The notes under the pieces were generated by a model. The model did no database searches, was not told the DNA's origin, and saw only the letters and a list, made by a program, of their open reading frames with translations. From positions 217,028 to 281,027 of the forward strand of contig NZ_KB902181.1 of assembly GCF_000379425.1 (NCBI RefSeq): a stretch of DNA of 64,000 nucleotides. The letters are read 5' to 3'. Of the stretch, positions 44,974 through 54,148 are shown one piece after another (within the stretch, counting starts at the first letter, position 1; each line of letters begins with the position of its first letter). The stretch comes from Corynebacterium lubricantis DSM 45231 (GTDB lineage: Bacteria > Actinomycetota > Actinomycetes > Mycobacteriales > Mycobacteriaceae). Position numbers and translations under genes: made by a program.

Positions 44974-46044
44974 ATGGACGAAGATAGTCGTCAGATGTAT
45001 GAAATGGAGTACCCAGCTCCGGCTGTTGAGACAAATGAAGCTTCGGGGCCAACCCTAGTTATCTCGATGCAAGGCTACGCCGATGCGGGCCACGCCGTCG
45101 AGTGCGTTGCCAACCACCTCAAGGCAGCCTTGGACAATAAGGAAGTTGCCACTTTTAACACCGATGAACTCATCGATTACAGGTCGCGGCGTCCTTCGGT
45201 ACAGATGGCCTCTGGTGAAATCACGAATTTAGAAGAGCTCGATCTCGATATGCGCGTGGTTCGCGATAGCGCGGGGAAGTCGTTCCTTCTTTTGTCTGGT
45301 CCCGAGCCTGACCTGCGCTGGGAAGCGTTTAGCCGTGCCGTTGCGGATCTCGCAGACAAGTTCAATGTCAGTGAAACCATCTGCCTGTACGGGGCACCGA
45401 TGGCAGTTCCACATACCCGTCCATTGGTAGTTTCTGGCCACTCGAACGATCGGGACCTGTTAGGCAAGCTGTTCACCATTGACACGAAGTGGACAGTTCC
45501 GGGTTCTGCGCAGATGATGATTGAGCGGGAGCTGCACAAGCGTGGTCGAAAGGTTGCTGGCCTGACTGCGCACGTTCCCCATTACCTTGCGCAGTCTCCG
45601 TACCCGCCTGCTACTTACCAGCTCCTGCAGTCGATCTCTGACGTGGTCAAGTTGGAGTTCCCGCTCAAGTCCCTCGAGCACGACATTCAGCGGGTCAATC
45701 AGCAGCTCACTGAGCAGACCATGGGTTCTGAAGAGATCATGCATGTGGTCACCCAGCTCGAGGAGTATTACGACGCTGAGCTTGGCAAATACCGTAATGA
45801 GCACCCGAACGCGATGATGCCAGGTGAATCCCAGGTGCCAAGTGGCGAAGAGATTGGTGAGGCATTCGAGAACTACCTTGCTGCCCTCGACGATCGCGAT
45901 GCTCCGCGCGGTGAGCTGCCTCAGGCTAACCAATTATTTGATCTTGGTGGCTTCGACATCACTAATGGGGATCAGTCTGAGGGACCGGAGGAACCTGAGG
46001 ACAAGCAAAAGGACTCGGACGATCTGACCGACGACGACGAATAA
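44974..46044 (+). CDS. PAC2-family protein (proteasome assembly chaperone fold)
   Basis: The 356-residue protein has a PAC2 domain: TLVISMQGYADAGHAVECVANHL near residue 27, LLLSGPEPDLRWEAFSRAV and VPHYLAQSPYPPATYQLLQS. The last 110 residues are acidic and variable. PAC2 proteins aid proteasome assembly in eukaryotes, but corynebacteria are thought to lack a 20S proteasome, so the role here is open. The mycobacterial relative (Rv2714) also lies near dtxR/ideR. A strong SD (GGGAGG) precedes the ATG. An SF2 helicase gene follows after 70 bp. Confidence 0.88.
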   Translation: MDEDSRQMYEMEYPAPAVETNEASGPTLVISMQGYADAGHAVECVANHLKAALDNKEVATFNTDELIDYRSRRPSVQMASGEITNLEELDLDMRVVRDSAGKSFLLLSGPEPDLRWEAFSRAVADLADKFNVSETICLYGAPMAVPHTRPLVVSGHSNDRDLLGKLFTIDTKWTVPGSAQMMIERELHKRGRKVAGLTAHVPHYLAQSPYPPATYQLLQSISDVVKLEFPLKSLEHDIQRVNQQLTEQTMGSEEIMHVVTQLEEYYDAELGKYRNEHPNAMMPGESQVPSGEEIGEAFENYLAALDDRDAPRGELPQANQLFDLGGFDITNGDQSEGPEEPEDKQKDSDDLTDDDE

Positions 46045-46084
46045 CCCACGGGTTAATCCACTGCGCAAAACCTAGTGAAAATAT

Positions 46085-46140
46085 TCAGGGAGCATCTCGG
46101 CTACGGTAGATACCGTGAACCTTGCCGAAATGCTCCCTGA
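46085..46140. repeat. Inverted repeat enclosing the promoter and start codon of the DUF3516 helicase
   Basis: TCAGGGAGCATCTCGGC and GCCGAAATGCTCCCTGA pair over 17 bp with one mismatch. The loop (46102-46123) contains TACGGT (-10), the start GTG at 46115, and a small inner repeat ACGGT/ACCGT. The right arm lies within the first codons. Confidence 0.85.
46102..46107 (+). promoter_or_regulatory. -10 element of the DUF3516 helicase gene (leaderless)
   Basis: TACGGT, 7 nt before the GTG at 46115, with no SD. It sits in the loop of the inverted repeat. Confidence 0.5.
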
Positions 46141-48658
46141 CTTGTCCGAGGTCCCAGATTCGCTTTACGACGAGGCGATCTGGGATTCCTTCATCTCCTG
46201 GACGAAGGAACGTGGAATTTCCCTCTACCCTGCCCAGGAAGAGGCATCGCTGGCAGTGTTGACGGGAGATAACGTCATCTTGGCCACTCCCACGGGGTCG
46301 GGTAAGTCCATGGTGGCCAACGCAGCGCACTTCATTGCTATGGCGCGCGGCCAACGCACCTTTTATACCGCACCGATCAAGGCCTTGGTCAGCGAGAAGT
46401 TTTTCGCGCTCTGCGAAATTTTCGGCGCCGAGAACGTGGGCATGATGACAGGTGATGCCACTGTCAACGGTAATGCGCCGATCATTGCGGCCACAGCGGA
46501 GATCGTCGCTAATATTGCTCTGCGCGATGGCAAGCATGCCAATATCGATCAGGTTGTCATGGACGAATTCCACTACTATTCGGATCCCGAACGTGGTTGG
46601 GCGTGGCAGGTACCGCTGTTGGAACTTCCCAAGGCGCAGTTTTTGTTGATGTCGGCCACGCTCGGCGACACGCAGTGGCTCCAAGATGATCTCACGGAGC
46701 GTACCGGGCGCCCAACAACTCTTGTCTCTGGGTCCGAACGCCCCGTGCCTCTAGATTTCCACTATGTGTTTACTCCGATTCATGAGACGATCGAGGAGCT
46801 TTTAAGCACGGGGAAGGCACCGATTTACGTCGTGCACTTCTCTCAGCGCGAGGCCACCGAGCGTGCTCAAGCTCTCACGAGCATGACCATCGTGAACGAC
46901 GAGGAAAAGAAGCGCATCGCCGAGGAGATCGGGGATTTCCGCTTCACCACCACGTTTGGCAAGAATTTGTCCAAGCTGGTGCGTCGCGGGATCGGGATCC
47001 ACCATGCCGGCATGTTGCCGAAGTATCGTCGTCTAGTGGAAAAACTTTCGCAGACCGGAATGCTCAAGGTGATCTGCGGTACCGATACCCTCGGTGTGGG
47101 CATTAACGTGCCCATTCGCACAGTGCTGATGACCGGTCTGGCGAAATATGACGGTACGCGTCAGCGCATTGTGAAATCGCGCGAGTTTCACCAGATTGCC
47201 GGCCGTGCTGGCCGCGCCGGGTATGACACGGAGGGAACCGTTGTCGTCGAGGCGCCCGAGCACGAGATTGAGAACGTCAAGCTGCGTCGCAAGGCAGGCG
47301 ACGACCCTGCGAAGCTGAAGAAGATCCGGAAGAAGGCCCCTCGCGATGGCCAGATCTCCTGGTCGGAGAATACCTTTGAGCGGCTCACCACTGCCGAGCC
47401 GGAAGAGTTGACCAGTCATTTCAAGGTGTCTAACTCAATGCTTCTTAACGTAGTCGCACGCCCCGGCAACGGTTACGAGCACATGGAGCATCTGCTGCGT
47501 ACAAACCATGACACCCGCGCAAAGCAGAACCGGGACATCCTTACCTCGGTCGAATTATTCCGCGGCTTGATCAACGCGGGAATTGTAGAACGCACCCCGG
47601 ATTCTCCCGCATCGCGTCCGTACACTCTCACCGAAGAGTTAGACCGCGACTTTGCGCTGAACCAGCCGCTCTCCCCTTTTGCTTTGGCCTTTTTGTCTCT
47701 GCTCGATCAAGAATCCGAGACGTACACCCTAGATGTGGTCTCTACGTTTGAGGCCATCTTGGACGACCCACGCCAGCTGCTCCAAGCACAACAATCGGCT
47801 GAACGCGGTGAGGAAATTGCCGCGTTGAAGGCCGACGGCGTCGACTACACGGAGCGCATGGCCTTAATCGAGGATGTCACCTACCCGATGCCGCTTAAGG
47901 ACGAACTCGACGAGGCCTTCGAGACCTTCCGCGAGGGAAACCCCTGGGCGAAGGAGTTTGAGCTCTCTCCGAAGTCCGTGGTGCGTGACATGATCGAGCA
48001 CGCCATGACCTTTTCCGATCTCATTTCCACCTACGGGTTAGCGCGCTCGGAAGGCGTGGTGTTGCGCTACCTCACCGACGCGTGGCGCACTTTGTCGAAG
48101 TCCATTCCGGCGCAGTACATGACGGAGCAGTTGGACGACGTTGTCGCATGGCTCGGCGAGTTGATCCGTCAGGTCGATTCATCGCTTATCGACGAGTGGG
48201 CACACATGGCCGACGAGGACACTCCAATCAGCCAGGAAGCCCTCGATCGCGAGCTTGCTTTCGGAGTCGAAGATCCGTCGGCGCTCACGGCGAACCGCCG
48301 CGCCTTCAAGATCATGGTGCGCAATTACTTCTTCCGCTTGGTGGAGCTCTTTGCCTTCGAAAAGGAAGATCAGCTGGCCACGATGCTGGACTACCTCGAC
48401 TCGGCAGATACGCCCGACTGGGGTGAGGCACTCGATGCCTACTTCGATGACTACTCCGACATTGGAACGGGTCAAGAAGCCCGCGGCAACGAGTTCTTCC
48501 AGATCACCGGTGAGGAGTCGCGCTCGTGGCAGGTGCGCCAAATCATTCAGGACCCCGAGGGCGATAACTCCTTCCAGCTCTATGGTGTGGTGGATCTGGA
48601 TGCCTCCGATGAATCCGGTGAGGTGCGTTTGAGCCATCTGGAGCTGAAGCAGGTGTAG
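46115..48658 (+). CDS. DEAD/DEAH-box RNA helicase with C-terminal DUF3516 domain (HelY-like)
   Basis: The 847-residue protein is a Ski2-like SF2 helicase: Walker A ATPTGSGKSMVANAA (about residue 60), IKALVSEKFFALCEIFG, Walker B VVMDEFHYYSDPERGW, motif III LLMSATLGDT and motif VI HQIAGRAGRAGYDTEG. The C-terminal half (about 480-847) matches DUF3516, a family fused to such helicases. The family is related to HelY and probably acts on structured RNA; no function is established here. It starts with GTG. The start region is unusual: a 17-bp inverted repeat encloses the start codon. It follows the PAC2 gene by 70 bp. Confidence 0.9.
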   Translation: MNLAEMLPDLSEVPDSLYDEAIWDSFISWTKERGISLYPAQEEASLAVLTGDNVILATPTGSGKSMVANAAHFIAMARGQRTFYTAPIKALVSEKFFALCEIFGAENVGMMTGDATVNGNAPIIAATAEIVANIALRDGKHANIDQVVMDEFHYYSDPERGWAWQVPLLELPKAQFLLMSATLGDTQWLQDDLTERTGRPTTLVSGSERPVPLDFHYVFTPIHETIEELLSTGKAPIYVVHFSQREATERAQALTSMTIVNDEEKKRIAEEIGDFRFTTTFGKNLSKLVRRGIGIHHAGMLPKYRRLVEKLSQTGMLKVICGTDTLGVGINVPIRTVLMTGLAKYDGTRQRIVKSREFHQIAGRAGRAGYDTEGTVVVEAPEHEIENVKLRRKAGDDPAKLKKIRKKAPRDGQISWSENTFERLTTAEPEELTSHFKVSNSMLLNVVARPGNGYEHMEHLLRTNHDTRAKQNRDILTSVELFRGLINAGIVERTPDSPASRPYTLTEELDRDFALNQPLSPFALAFLSLLDQESETYTLDVVSTFEAILDDPRQLLQAQQSAERGEEIAALKADGVDYTERMALIEDVTYPMPLKDELDEAFETFREGNPWAKEFELSPKSVVRDMIEHAMTFSDLISTYGLARSEGVVLRYLTDAWRTLSKSIPAQYMTEQLDDVVAWLGELIRQVDSSLIDEWAHMADEDTPISQEALDRELAFGVEDPSALTANRRAFKIMVRNYFFRLVELFAFEKEDQLATMLDYLDSADTPDWGEALDAYFDDYSDIGTGQEARGNEFFQITGEESRSWQVRQIIQDPEGDNSFQLYGVVDLDASDESGEVRLSHLELKQV

Positions 48659-48698
48659 AAAACCATTCACGGCCCTTTCCCGGCGCGCTACTATTAGC

Positions 48699-48728
48699 CA
48701 CATCACGTCACGCCACCTCTGTGATGTG
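48699..48728. promoter_or_regulatory. putA: Inverted repeat upstream of putA
   Basis: CACATCAC and GTGATGTG form a perfect 8-bp dyad with a 14-nt spacer, ending 30 bp before the putA ATG. A TACTAT hexamer 4 nt before it may be the -10. It is a candidate operator for a proline-responsive regulator. Confidence 0.5.
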
Positions 48729-48758
48729 CAGCACGCACCTAAAGAAAGGACCTTTCTG

Positions 48759-51700
48759 ATGGCTCACTCCCCCGATCACGACGTCGAAGCCGTGGTCAAC
48801 GCCGCCGTCGAGCGAGCGTATGGCTGGATCAACTCCACGTCCACAGCCGATCACAATGACGGTGCTACTCAACAATTGGCCGCGCTGTTGCGCGACCCAG
48901 CCGGTGTGAATTTCACCATGGATTTCGTCGACCGAGTCATGCGTCCGGAAGACGATAGGGTCGCAGCCCACGCGCTGCGCAAGACCGCTCGTGGCGTGGA
49001 CGCTTCCTTCCTCGGAAGAATCAACGGGCTTCTTGTTGGGGCCGGTGCCTATTTCGGCCCAATTCTTCCCAAGATGGTCATGCCCCTGGCGCGCAAGCGG
49101 ATGCGCCAGCTAGTCGGCCACTTGGTCCTCGATGCGGAATCTGAGGCGCTGAACACCGTCTTGGATAAAGCTGCGGCTTCGGGCGAACAGCTCAACCTCA
49201 ATCTCTTGGGCGAGGCCGTCCTCGGTGAGAAGGAAGCCGCGGATCGGGCTGCGAGGACCCTCGCGTTGATTGAAAATCCCCGGGTCACCTATGTCTCGGT
49301 GAAGGCGTCGTCGATGGTGGCGCAACTTAATCCCTGGGATGTCGAAGGTTCTGTGGAGCGGTTGAAGGAACGCCTGCGCCCCTTGTATCGCGCGGCCGCG
49401 AGACGCACACCCCAGGTATTTATCAACCTGGATATGGAGGAGTATCACGATCTGCACCTGACCATCGAGCTGTTTACCCAATTGCTCAACGAGTCGGAGT
49501 TTCGCGATCTGGAGGCGGGCATCGTCTTGCAGGCGTACCTGCCAGATACCTTCGCTGCGCTGACTCGCCTGGCCGAATTTGCCAAGCAGAGAGAGGAAGC
49601 GGGAGGCGCGCGGATTAAGATCCGGCTGGTCAAGGGGGCGAATCTTTCGATGGAGCGGATGCAGGCCGAGATTCACGGCTGGGAGCTTGCGCCTTATCAC
49701 TCGAAGGAGGACACCGACGCGAACTACTACCGCCTGCTTGATTTCGTGATCAACGAAGAATACGCGGATGCGCTGTCCATTGGCGTGGCCACCCACAATC
49801 TTTTTACCGCGGCGTTGGCCTATGAGTTAGCACAGCGGCGCCGGGTATCTCGCATGGTGGATTCGGAAATGCTGCAGGGAATGTCCCCCTCTCAGCAGGA
49901 GGCCGTGCGCGGAGTGTTCGGCAAGCAAATTCTTTATACCCCGGTGGTCCATCGCGATGATTTCGATGTCGCCGTGTCCTATCTCATCCGGCGCCTCGAG
50001 GAAAACGCGGCCCCAGAAAACTTCCTGCACGCGCTTTTCGCCCCGTCTCCAGCGACACCCCGTCCGGGCGGATCTGGCCCGATTGGGGACCAAGAACAGG
50101 CGTTTCGCAGGGCCGTTAACCGGCGCTGGGAGGTATTTGCTGGCGCTCACCGTGACCAGGACCGTGAGGCGAACCCAGAACGCGCAGCTCGAGCGCCCCA
50201 GCAGGACACGGGCATGTTTGTTAATGAGCCCGACACGGATCCTGCGCTCGGCCCCAACCGGGATTGGGCCAAGTCCCACCTCGCGAGCGCGCCTCACGCC
50301 GTGGAACATGAGGAAGTCCGGGAGGTGGCAATCGTCGATAAGCATGTTGCTCTAGCCAAGGAACAGGGTGCTGCTTGGGCGGCGACACCGGCCCACGTGC
50401 GTGCCGAGGTGCTGGAGTCCGTCGCGGATGAGCTCGCCGCCGCGCGGGGAAAGTTCGTCTCGGTCATGGCGCATGAGGCGAATAAGACGATTACGCAGTC
50501 GGATCCGGAAATCTCGGAAGCGATCGATTTCGCTTCCTACTATGCGCACAGCACTCGCCTGCTGGATGGGTATGACGCAGAGTTTGTGCCGCACCGAGTG
50601 GCCGTGGTGGCTCCTCCGTGGAACTTCCCCGTGGCCATTCCTACCGGTGGCATCCTTGCTGCTCTCGGTGCGGGATCGGCGGTCATCGTGAAACCTGCCC
50701 CACAGGTCGTGGCGTGTGCCGAGACAATCGTCGATGCTATTCACAAGGCGTTGGATGCGCATGGCCTGCCTCGAGAGTTGGTACAATTTCTCCCCACCGA
50801 CGAAGCAGATGCCGGCAAGCGCCTGATCTCGCACGAGGACGTCGACGCTGTCATCCTCACCGGCGCCTCAGAGACTGGTGCGCTCTTTCGGTCCTGGAAT
50901 CCCCGCATGCGCCTGATGGCGGAGACCTCGGGGAAGAACGCGCTCATCATCACGCCGTCAGCGGATCCTGACTTGGCGGTGGCGGATCTCTACCAGTCCG
51001 CGTTCGGGCATTCGGGACAAAAGTGCTCGGCGGCCTCCTTGGTGATCTTCGTCGGCTCTGCCGGAACCTCGCAGCGGATCCGCTCGCAGCTCGTCGACGC
51101 CGTTACCACCCTCATCCCCGGCGCGGGCTCCGATATCCGCACCACCATGAACGGTCTCATTGAAGCACCAGGTGACAAACTCCTGCGCGGGTTGACCCGC
51201 CTCTCGCCAGGCGAACGATGGTTGCTTGAGCCAAAAAAGCTTAACGACGAAGGAACACTCTGGTCCCCGGGCATCCGCGACGGAGTCAAGCCCGGAAGCT
51301 GGTTCCACCTCAATGAGTGCTTCGGTCCGGTGTTGGGCATCATGCATGCCTCCACGCTTGAAGAGGCTGTACAGTGGCAAAACTCCACCGGCTACGGGCT
51401 CACTGGAGGCATTCATTCGCTTGACGACGACGAGATCCGCTACTGGATTGACCATGTGGAAGTGGGCAACGCCTACGTCAATCGTGGGATCACCGGTGCG
51501 ATTGTGCAGCGCCAGCCCTTCGGCGGCTGGAAGAAGTCGGTGCTCGGCCCCGGCGCAAAGGCAGGTGGCCCGAATTACGTGGCGCAAATGGGTCAGTGGC
51601 ATGAACCTGCCGACTCGCATGTGGGAGGTGCCGGCGCGAGTATTGCGCCACGCGTCACCCAGCTGCTGCGAGAACTCACGACCAGCCTCGACCAGGAGTC

Positions 51701-52208
51701 AGTTGCCTGGTTGTGGCGCGCGGCGGCGCTGGATCAGGCGGCGTGGGACTCGGAATTTGGTCGCGAGCACGACCCCACAGGGTTACGCACGGAGGCGAAT
51801 ATTTTCCGCTACCGCCCAGTGCTCTCCCCGCTCAAAATTCACGTCGACGAACACTTTGCGCCCAAGGATGTGCTGCGCCAAGTCATCGCTGCGGAGGTAA
51901 CCGGTGCCCCGGTGGAATTTAGTGCCGAACCCGAGTCCGTGGATGCAGTGCGCGACCTGCTTCACCCTGTGGGCATTAGGGTGCAAGACAGGTGCGCGGT
52001 GGGCGAATCGGACAGGATCCGGGCGATCGGCGAGATCTCCGCGGAGCTGTACCTCACAGCGGTGGAGGCGGGCGCCGTTGTCTTAGATCAGCCCGTTATT
52101 GCCGAGGGCCGCAGGGAGTTGCTGCCCTACCTCTTGGAGCAATCAGTCACGGTGAGCATGCATCGATTCGGCATTGAGCGCAATGTTGCGGGAATCAGGA
52201 CCGCCTAG
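48759..52208 (+). CDS. putA: Bifunctional proline dehydrogenase / delta-1-pyrroline-5-carboxylate dehydrogenase PutA
   Basis: PutA oxidises proline to glutamate in two steps, passing electrons to FAD/quinone and then NAD. The 1149-residue protein has an N-terminal proline dehydrogenase barrel (YVSVKASSMVAQL, VFINLDMEEYHDL, RIKIRLVKGANL, SIGVATHNLFTA) and an aldehyde dehydrogenase domain (APPWNFPVAIPTGGI, TGASETGALF, AETSGKNALII, the nucleophilic Cys in GHSGQKCSAAS, LNECFGPVLG). The ATG at 48759 has AAAGGA upstream. No N-terminal DNA-binding domain is visible, so it is not a self-repressing PutA. Its stop overlaps that of the convergent AsnC-type gene by 4 bp. Confidence 0.96.
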   Translation: MAHSPDHDVEAVVNAAVERAYGWINSTSTADHNDGATQQLAALLRDPAGVNFTMDFVDRVMRPEDDRVAAHALRKTARGVDASFLGRINGLLVGAGAYFGPILPKMVMPLARKRMRQLVGHLVLDAESEALNTVLDKAAASGEQLNLNLLGEAVLGEKEAADRAARTLALIENPRVTYVSVKASSMVAQLNPWDVEGSVERLKERLRPLYRAAARRTPQVFINLDMEEYHDLHLTIELFTQLLNESEFRDLEAGIVLQAYLPDTFAALTRLAEFAKQREEAGGARIKIRLVKGANLSMERMQAEIHGWELAPYHSKEDTDANYYRLLDFVINEEYADALSIGVATHNLFTAALAYELAQRRRVSRMVDSEMLQGMSPSQQEAVRGVFGKQILYTPVVHRDDFDVAVSYLIRRLEENAAPENFLHALFAPSPATPRPGGSGPIGDQEQAFRRAVNRRWEVFAGAHRDQDREANPERAARAPQQDTGMFVNEPDTDPALGPNRDWAKSHLASAPHAVEHEEVREVAIVDKHVALAKEQGAAWAATPAHVRAEVLESVADELAAARGKFVSVMAHEANKTITQSDPEISEAIDFASYYAHSTRLLDGYDAEFVPHRVAVVAPPWNFPVAIPTGGILAALGAGSAVIVKPAPQVVACAETIVDAIHKALDAHGLPRELVQFLPTDEADAGKRLISHEDVDAVILTGASETGALFRSWNPRMRLMAETSGKNALIITPSADPDLAVADLYQSAFGHSGQKCSAASLVIFVGSAGTSQRIRSQLVDAVTTLIPGAGSDIRTTMNGLIEAPGDKLLRGLTRLSPGERWLLEPKKLNDEGTLWSPGIRDGVKPGSWFHLNECFGPVLGIMHASTLEEAVQWQNSTGYGLTGGIHSLDDDEIRYWIDHVEVGNAYVNRGITGAIVQRQPFGGWKKSVLGPGAKAGGPNYVAQMGQWHEPADSHVGGAGASIAPRVTQLLRELTTSLDQESVAWLWRAAALDQAAWDSEFGREHDPTGLRTEANIFRYRPVLSPLKIHVDEHFAPKDVLRQVIAAEVTGAPVEFSAEPESVDAVRDLLHPVGIRVQDRCAVGESDRIRAIGEISAELYLTAVEAGAVVLDQPVIAEGRRELLPYLLEQSVTVSMHRFGIERNVAGIRTA

Positions 52209-52645
52209 AGCCGCTCGAAGATCAGCGAGGTGTTGGTTGATGCCACCTCGGGGCGGGTACTGATGACATCGGAGACGAAATCGCGCAGTGCTGCGGAGTT
52301 GGCCACTGCCACATGCGCGACGAAGTCACTGCCCCCAGAGACGAAATACACCTGCTGAATTTCGGGCAGCGACTGCAAAAACGACGCGAACTCTCGCAGC
52401 GCGCTGCGGGCACCTTGGTGCAGGCGGATCTGCACCAAGGCCTCAGTGCTCAAACCGAGCGCGGTCGCATCGATCTCGGCGCTGAACTTGGTGATCACGC
52501 GATCGTCGATAAGCGAGCGAAGCCTGCGATGCGCTGTCGACTCGCTCACCTTGACCCGCGTGGCGATCTCGGCGATCGGCATCCGGGCATTGTCGCGCAC
52601 TGCTTGGAGAATGCCACGGTCGACCTGATCCAATGGGCGATTCAT
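52205..52645 (-). CDS. Lrp/AsnC family transcriptional regulator
   Basis: The 146-residue protein has the N-terminal winged helix-turn-helix (VDRGILQAVRDNARMPIAEI then VKVSESTAHRRLRSL) and the C-terminal RAM ligand-binding domain (VYFVSGGSDFVAHVAVANSA). Members of this family sense amino acids and control amino-acid catabolism. It lies divergent from the DadA-like gene and convergent with putA, so it is a good candidate to regulate one or both. The effector is unknown; the arrangement with dadA suggests alanine or a D-amino acid, by analogy with other lrp-dadA pairs. Confidence 0.92.
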   Translation of the reverse strand: MNRPLDQVDRGILQAVRDNARMPIAEIATRVKVSESTAHRRLRSLIDDRVITKFSAEIDATALGLSTEALVQIRLHQGARSALREFASFLQSLPEIQQVYFVSGGSDFVAHVAVANSAALRDFVSDVISTRPEVASTNTSLIFERL

Positions 52646-52775
52646 GCACCCTCCCTGTCCCCTGTGGTGGATTATTGCAACTCATCTTATTACCTGGCTG
52701 ATTCATCCAATCCTCTGGTCTATGTCTGAGGAAAGGTCCATAGTAAAGGGAACATACTTTTGTGAGGAGGAACAC

Positions 52776-54011
52776 ATGAAAAAGGCGATTGTGGTCGGTG
52801 CCGGCATGACGGGACTTGCTACGGCATGGCACCTGCAGGAATACGGCTATGAGGTCGAGGTCCTCGACCGTGTTGGTGTGGCAGGCGGTGCCTCCTGGGG
52901 TAATGCTGGCTGGCTCGCGCCGGGCAAGACCATCCCGCTGTCGAATGCGGGGCTGTGGGCATACGGTCCGACGGCACTGTTTGATCGGCATGCATCGCTG
53001 AGCGTTCCCGCGCGCATCGACCCGAAGCTGTGGGCCTTTGTGGCGCAGTTTATGGCACGCGCGAACTCCCGGTCGTGGAATAAGACGATGGCTGCGCTCA
53101 CTCCCGCTGATAAGGCCTCACTTGCGGCATTCGACGAGCTCATCGATGGCGGTGTTGATGCCGTGACCCATGCTGGTCCGTTCATCGTGGGATTTGAGAA
53201 AGAGTCGGAAACGAAGGGCTTTCTCGATGAGGTCGCGGGCGCGCAGCGCCACGGCCAGGACATCCCCTTCGAAGAAATCAGCAGTGAACAGGCCCGCGAG
53301 TATGCGCCGATGCTCTCCGATCGGGTGCAGGCACTGTTCAAGATGGGTGGCCAGCGTTATATCGAGCCCATGGTGTTCTGCGAGGCGTTGGCAGAGTCGG
53401 TGCGCGAGCGTGGCGGTGTGATTACGAGCGGTGTCGAGGTGACAGACGTGCATTCCACACGCACCCCGGCAGTCAAGCTCGCCACCGGTGAATGGAAACA
53501 AGCCGACGCGGTGGTCCTGGCTACCGGCGCGTGGCTGCCTTCCCTGGCTCGTGAACTGGGAGTGCGCACGATGGTCCAAGCTGGTCGCGGATACTCGTTT
53601 ACCGTGGCCACGCAGCAAGAGGCAAAGCACCCTGTGTACCTGCCGGCCTCTCGCGTCGCATGTACGCCGGCGCCTTCGCGAGGCCGCTTTCAAATCGCCG
53701 GCACCATGGAGTTCCGCGGGCCTGACGAAGCTTTCCAACCAGCGCGCATTGACTCGATTATTAAGGCAACGGAGCCGATGTTCCAGGGCATCGACTGGTC
53801 CGATACCGAAGATGAGTGGGTCGGGTCGCGTCCTGTGACCCCCGACGGATTGCCACTTGTTGGGCGTACCCAGGTCCCGAATGTGTATACCTGTGGCGGA
53901 CATGGAATGTGGGGAATCATCCTGGGGCCGATCTCTGGCAAGCTTCTGGCGAAGCAGATTGCAACCGGCGAAACCGATCCAATTATCCAGCCGTTTGATC
54001 CGCTGCGCTAA
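52776..54011 (+). CDS. FAD-dependent D-amino acid dehydrogenase (DadA-like)
   Basis: The 411-residue protein opens with the dinucleotide-binding motif AIVVGAGMTGLATAWHL and VEVLDRVGVAGGASWGNAGW, the DAO/DadA family start. The C-terminal GLPLVGRTQVPNVYTCGGHG block closes the FAD site. Such enzymes oxidatively deaminate D-amino acids (typically D-alanine) to 2-oxo acids with electrons to the quinone pool; glycine/sarcosine oxidases share the fold, so substrate is not certain. The ATG at 52776 has AGGAGGAA upstream; a longer frame runs into the promoter region. It is divergent from the Lrp gene. Confidence 0.88.
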   Translation: MKKAIVVGAGMTGLATAWHLQEYGYEVEVLDRVGVAGGASWGNAGWLAPGKTIPLSNAGLWAYGPTALFDRHASLSVPARIDPKLWAFVAQFMARANSRSWNKTMAALTPADKASLAAFDELIDGGVDAVTHAGPFIVGFEKESETKGFLDEVAGAQRHGQDIPFEEISSEQAREYAPMLSDRVQALFKMGGQRYIEPMVFCEALAESVRERGGVITSGVEVTDVHSTRTPAVKLATGEWKQADAVVLATGAWLPSLARELGVRTMVQAGRGYSFTVATQQEAKHPVYLPASRVACTPAPSRGRFQIAGTMEFRGPDEAFQPARIDSIIKATEPMFQGIDWSDTEDEWVGSRPVTPDGLPLVGRTQVPNVYTCGGHGMWGIILGPISGKLLAKQIATGETDPIIQPFDPLR

Positions 54012-54028
54012 CTTCTCGAAAGCTGTGT

Positions 54029-54058
54029 GTCCCTCAGTGTCCCTCAGTGTCCCCCTGT
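54029..54058. repeat. Short tandem repeat upstream of oxyR
   Basis: The 10-bp unit GTCCCTCAGT occurs twice in a row, followed by a third copy with two differences. It lies 18 bp after the DadA-like gene's stop and 104 bp before oxyR. Confidence 0.6.
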
Positions 54059-54148
54059 GTCTACGTGCCGGTATTCACATTGATCGACTATTAGGTGAGA
54101 AGACAACAAATATGGGTCTGCCAATAGCACAACCTATGGGCCGTGCGA

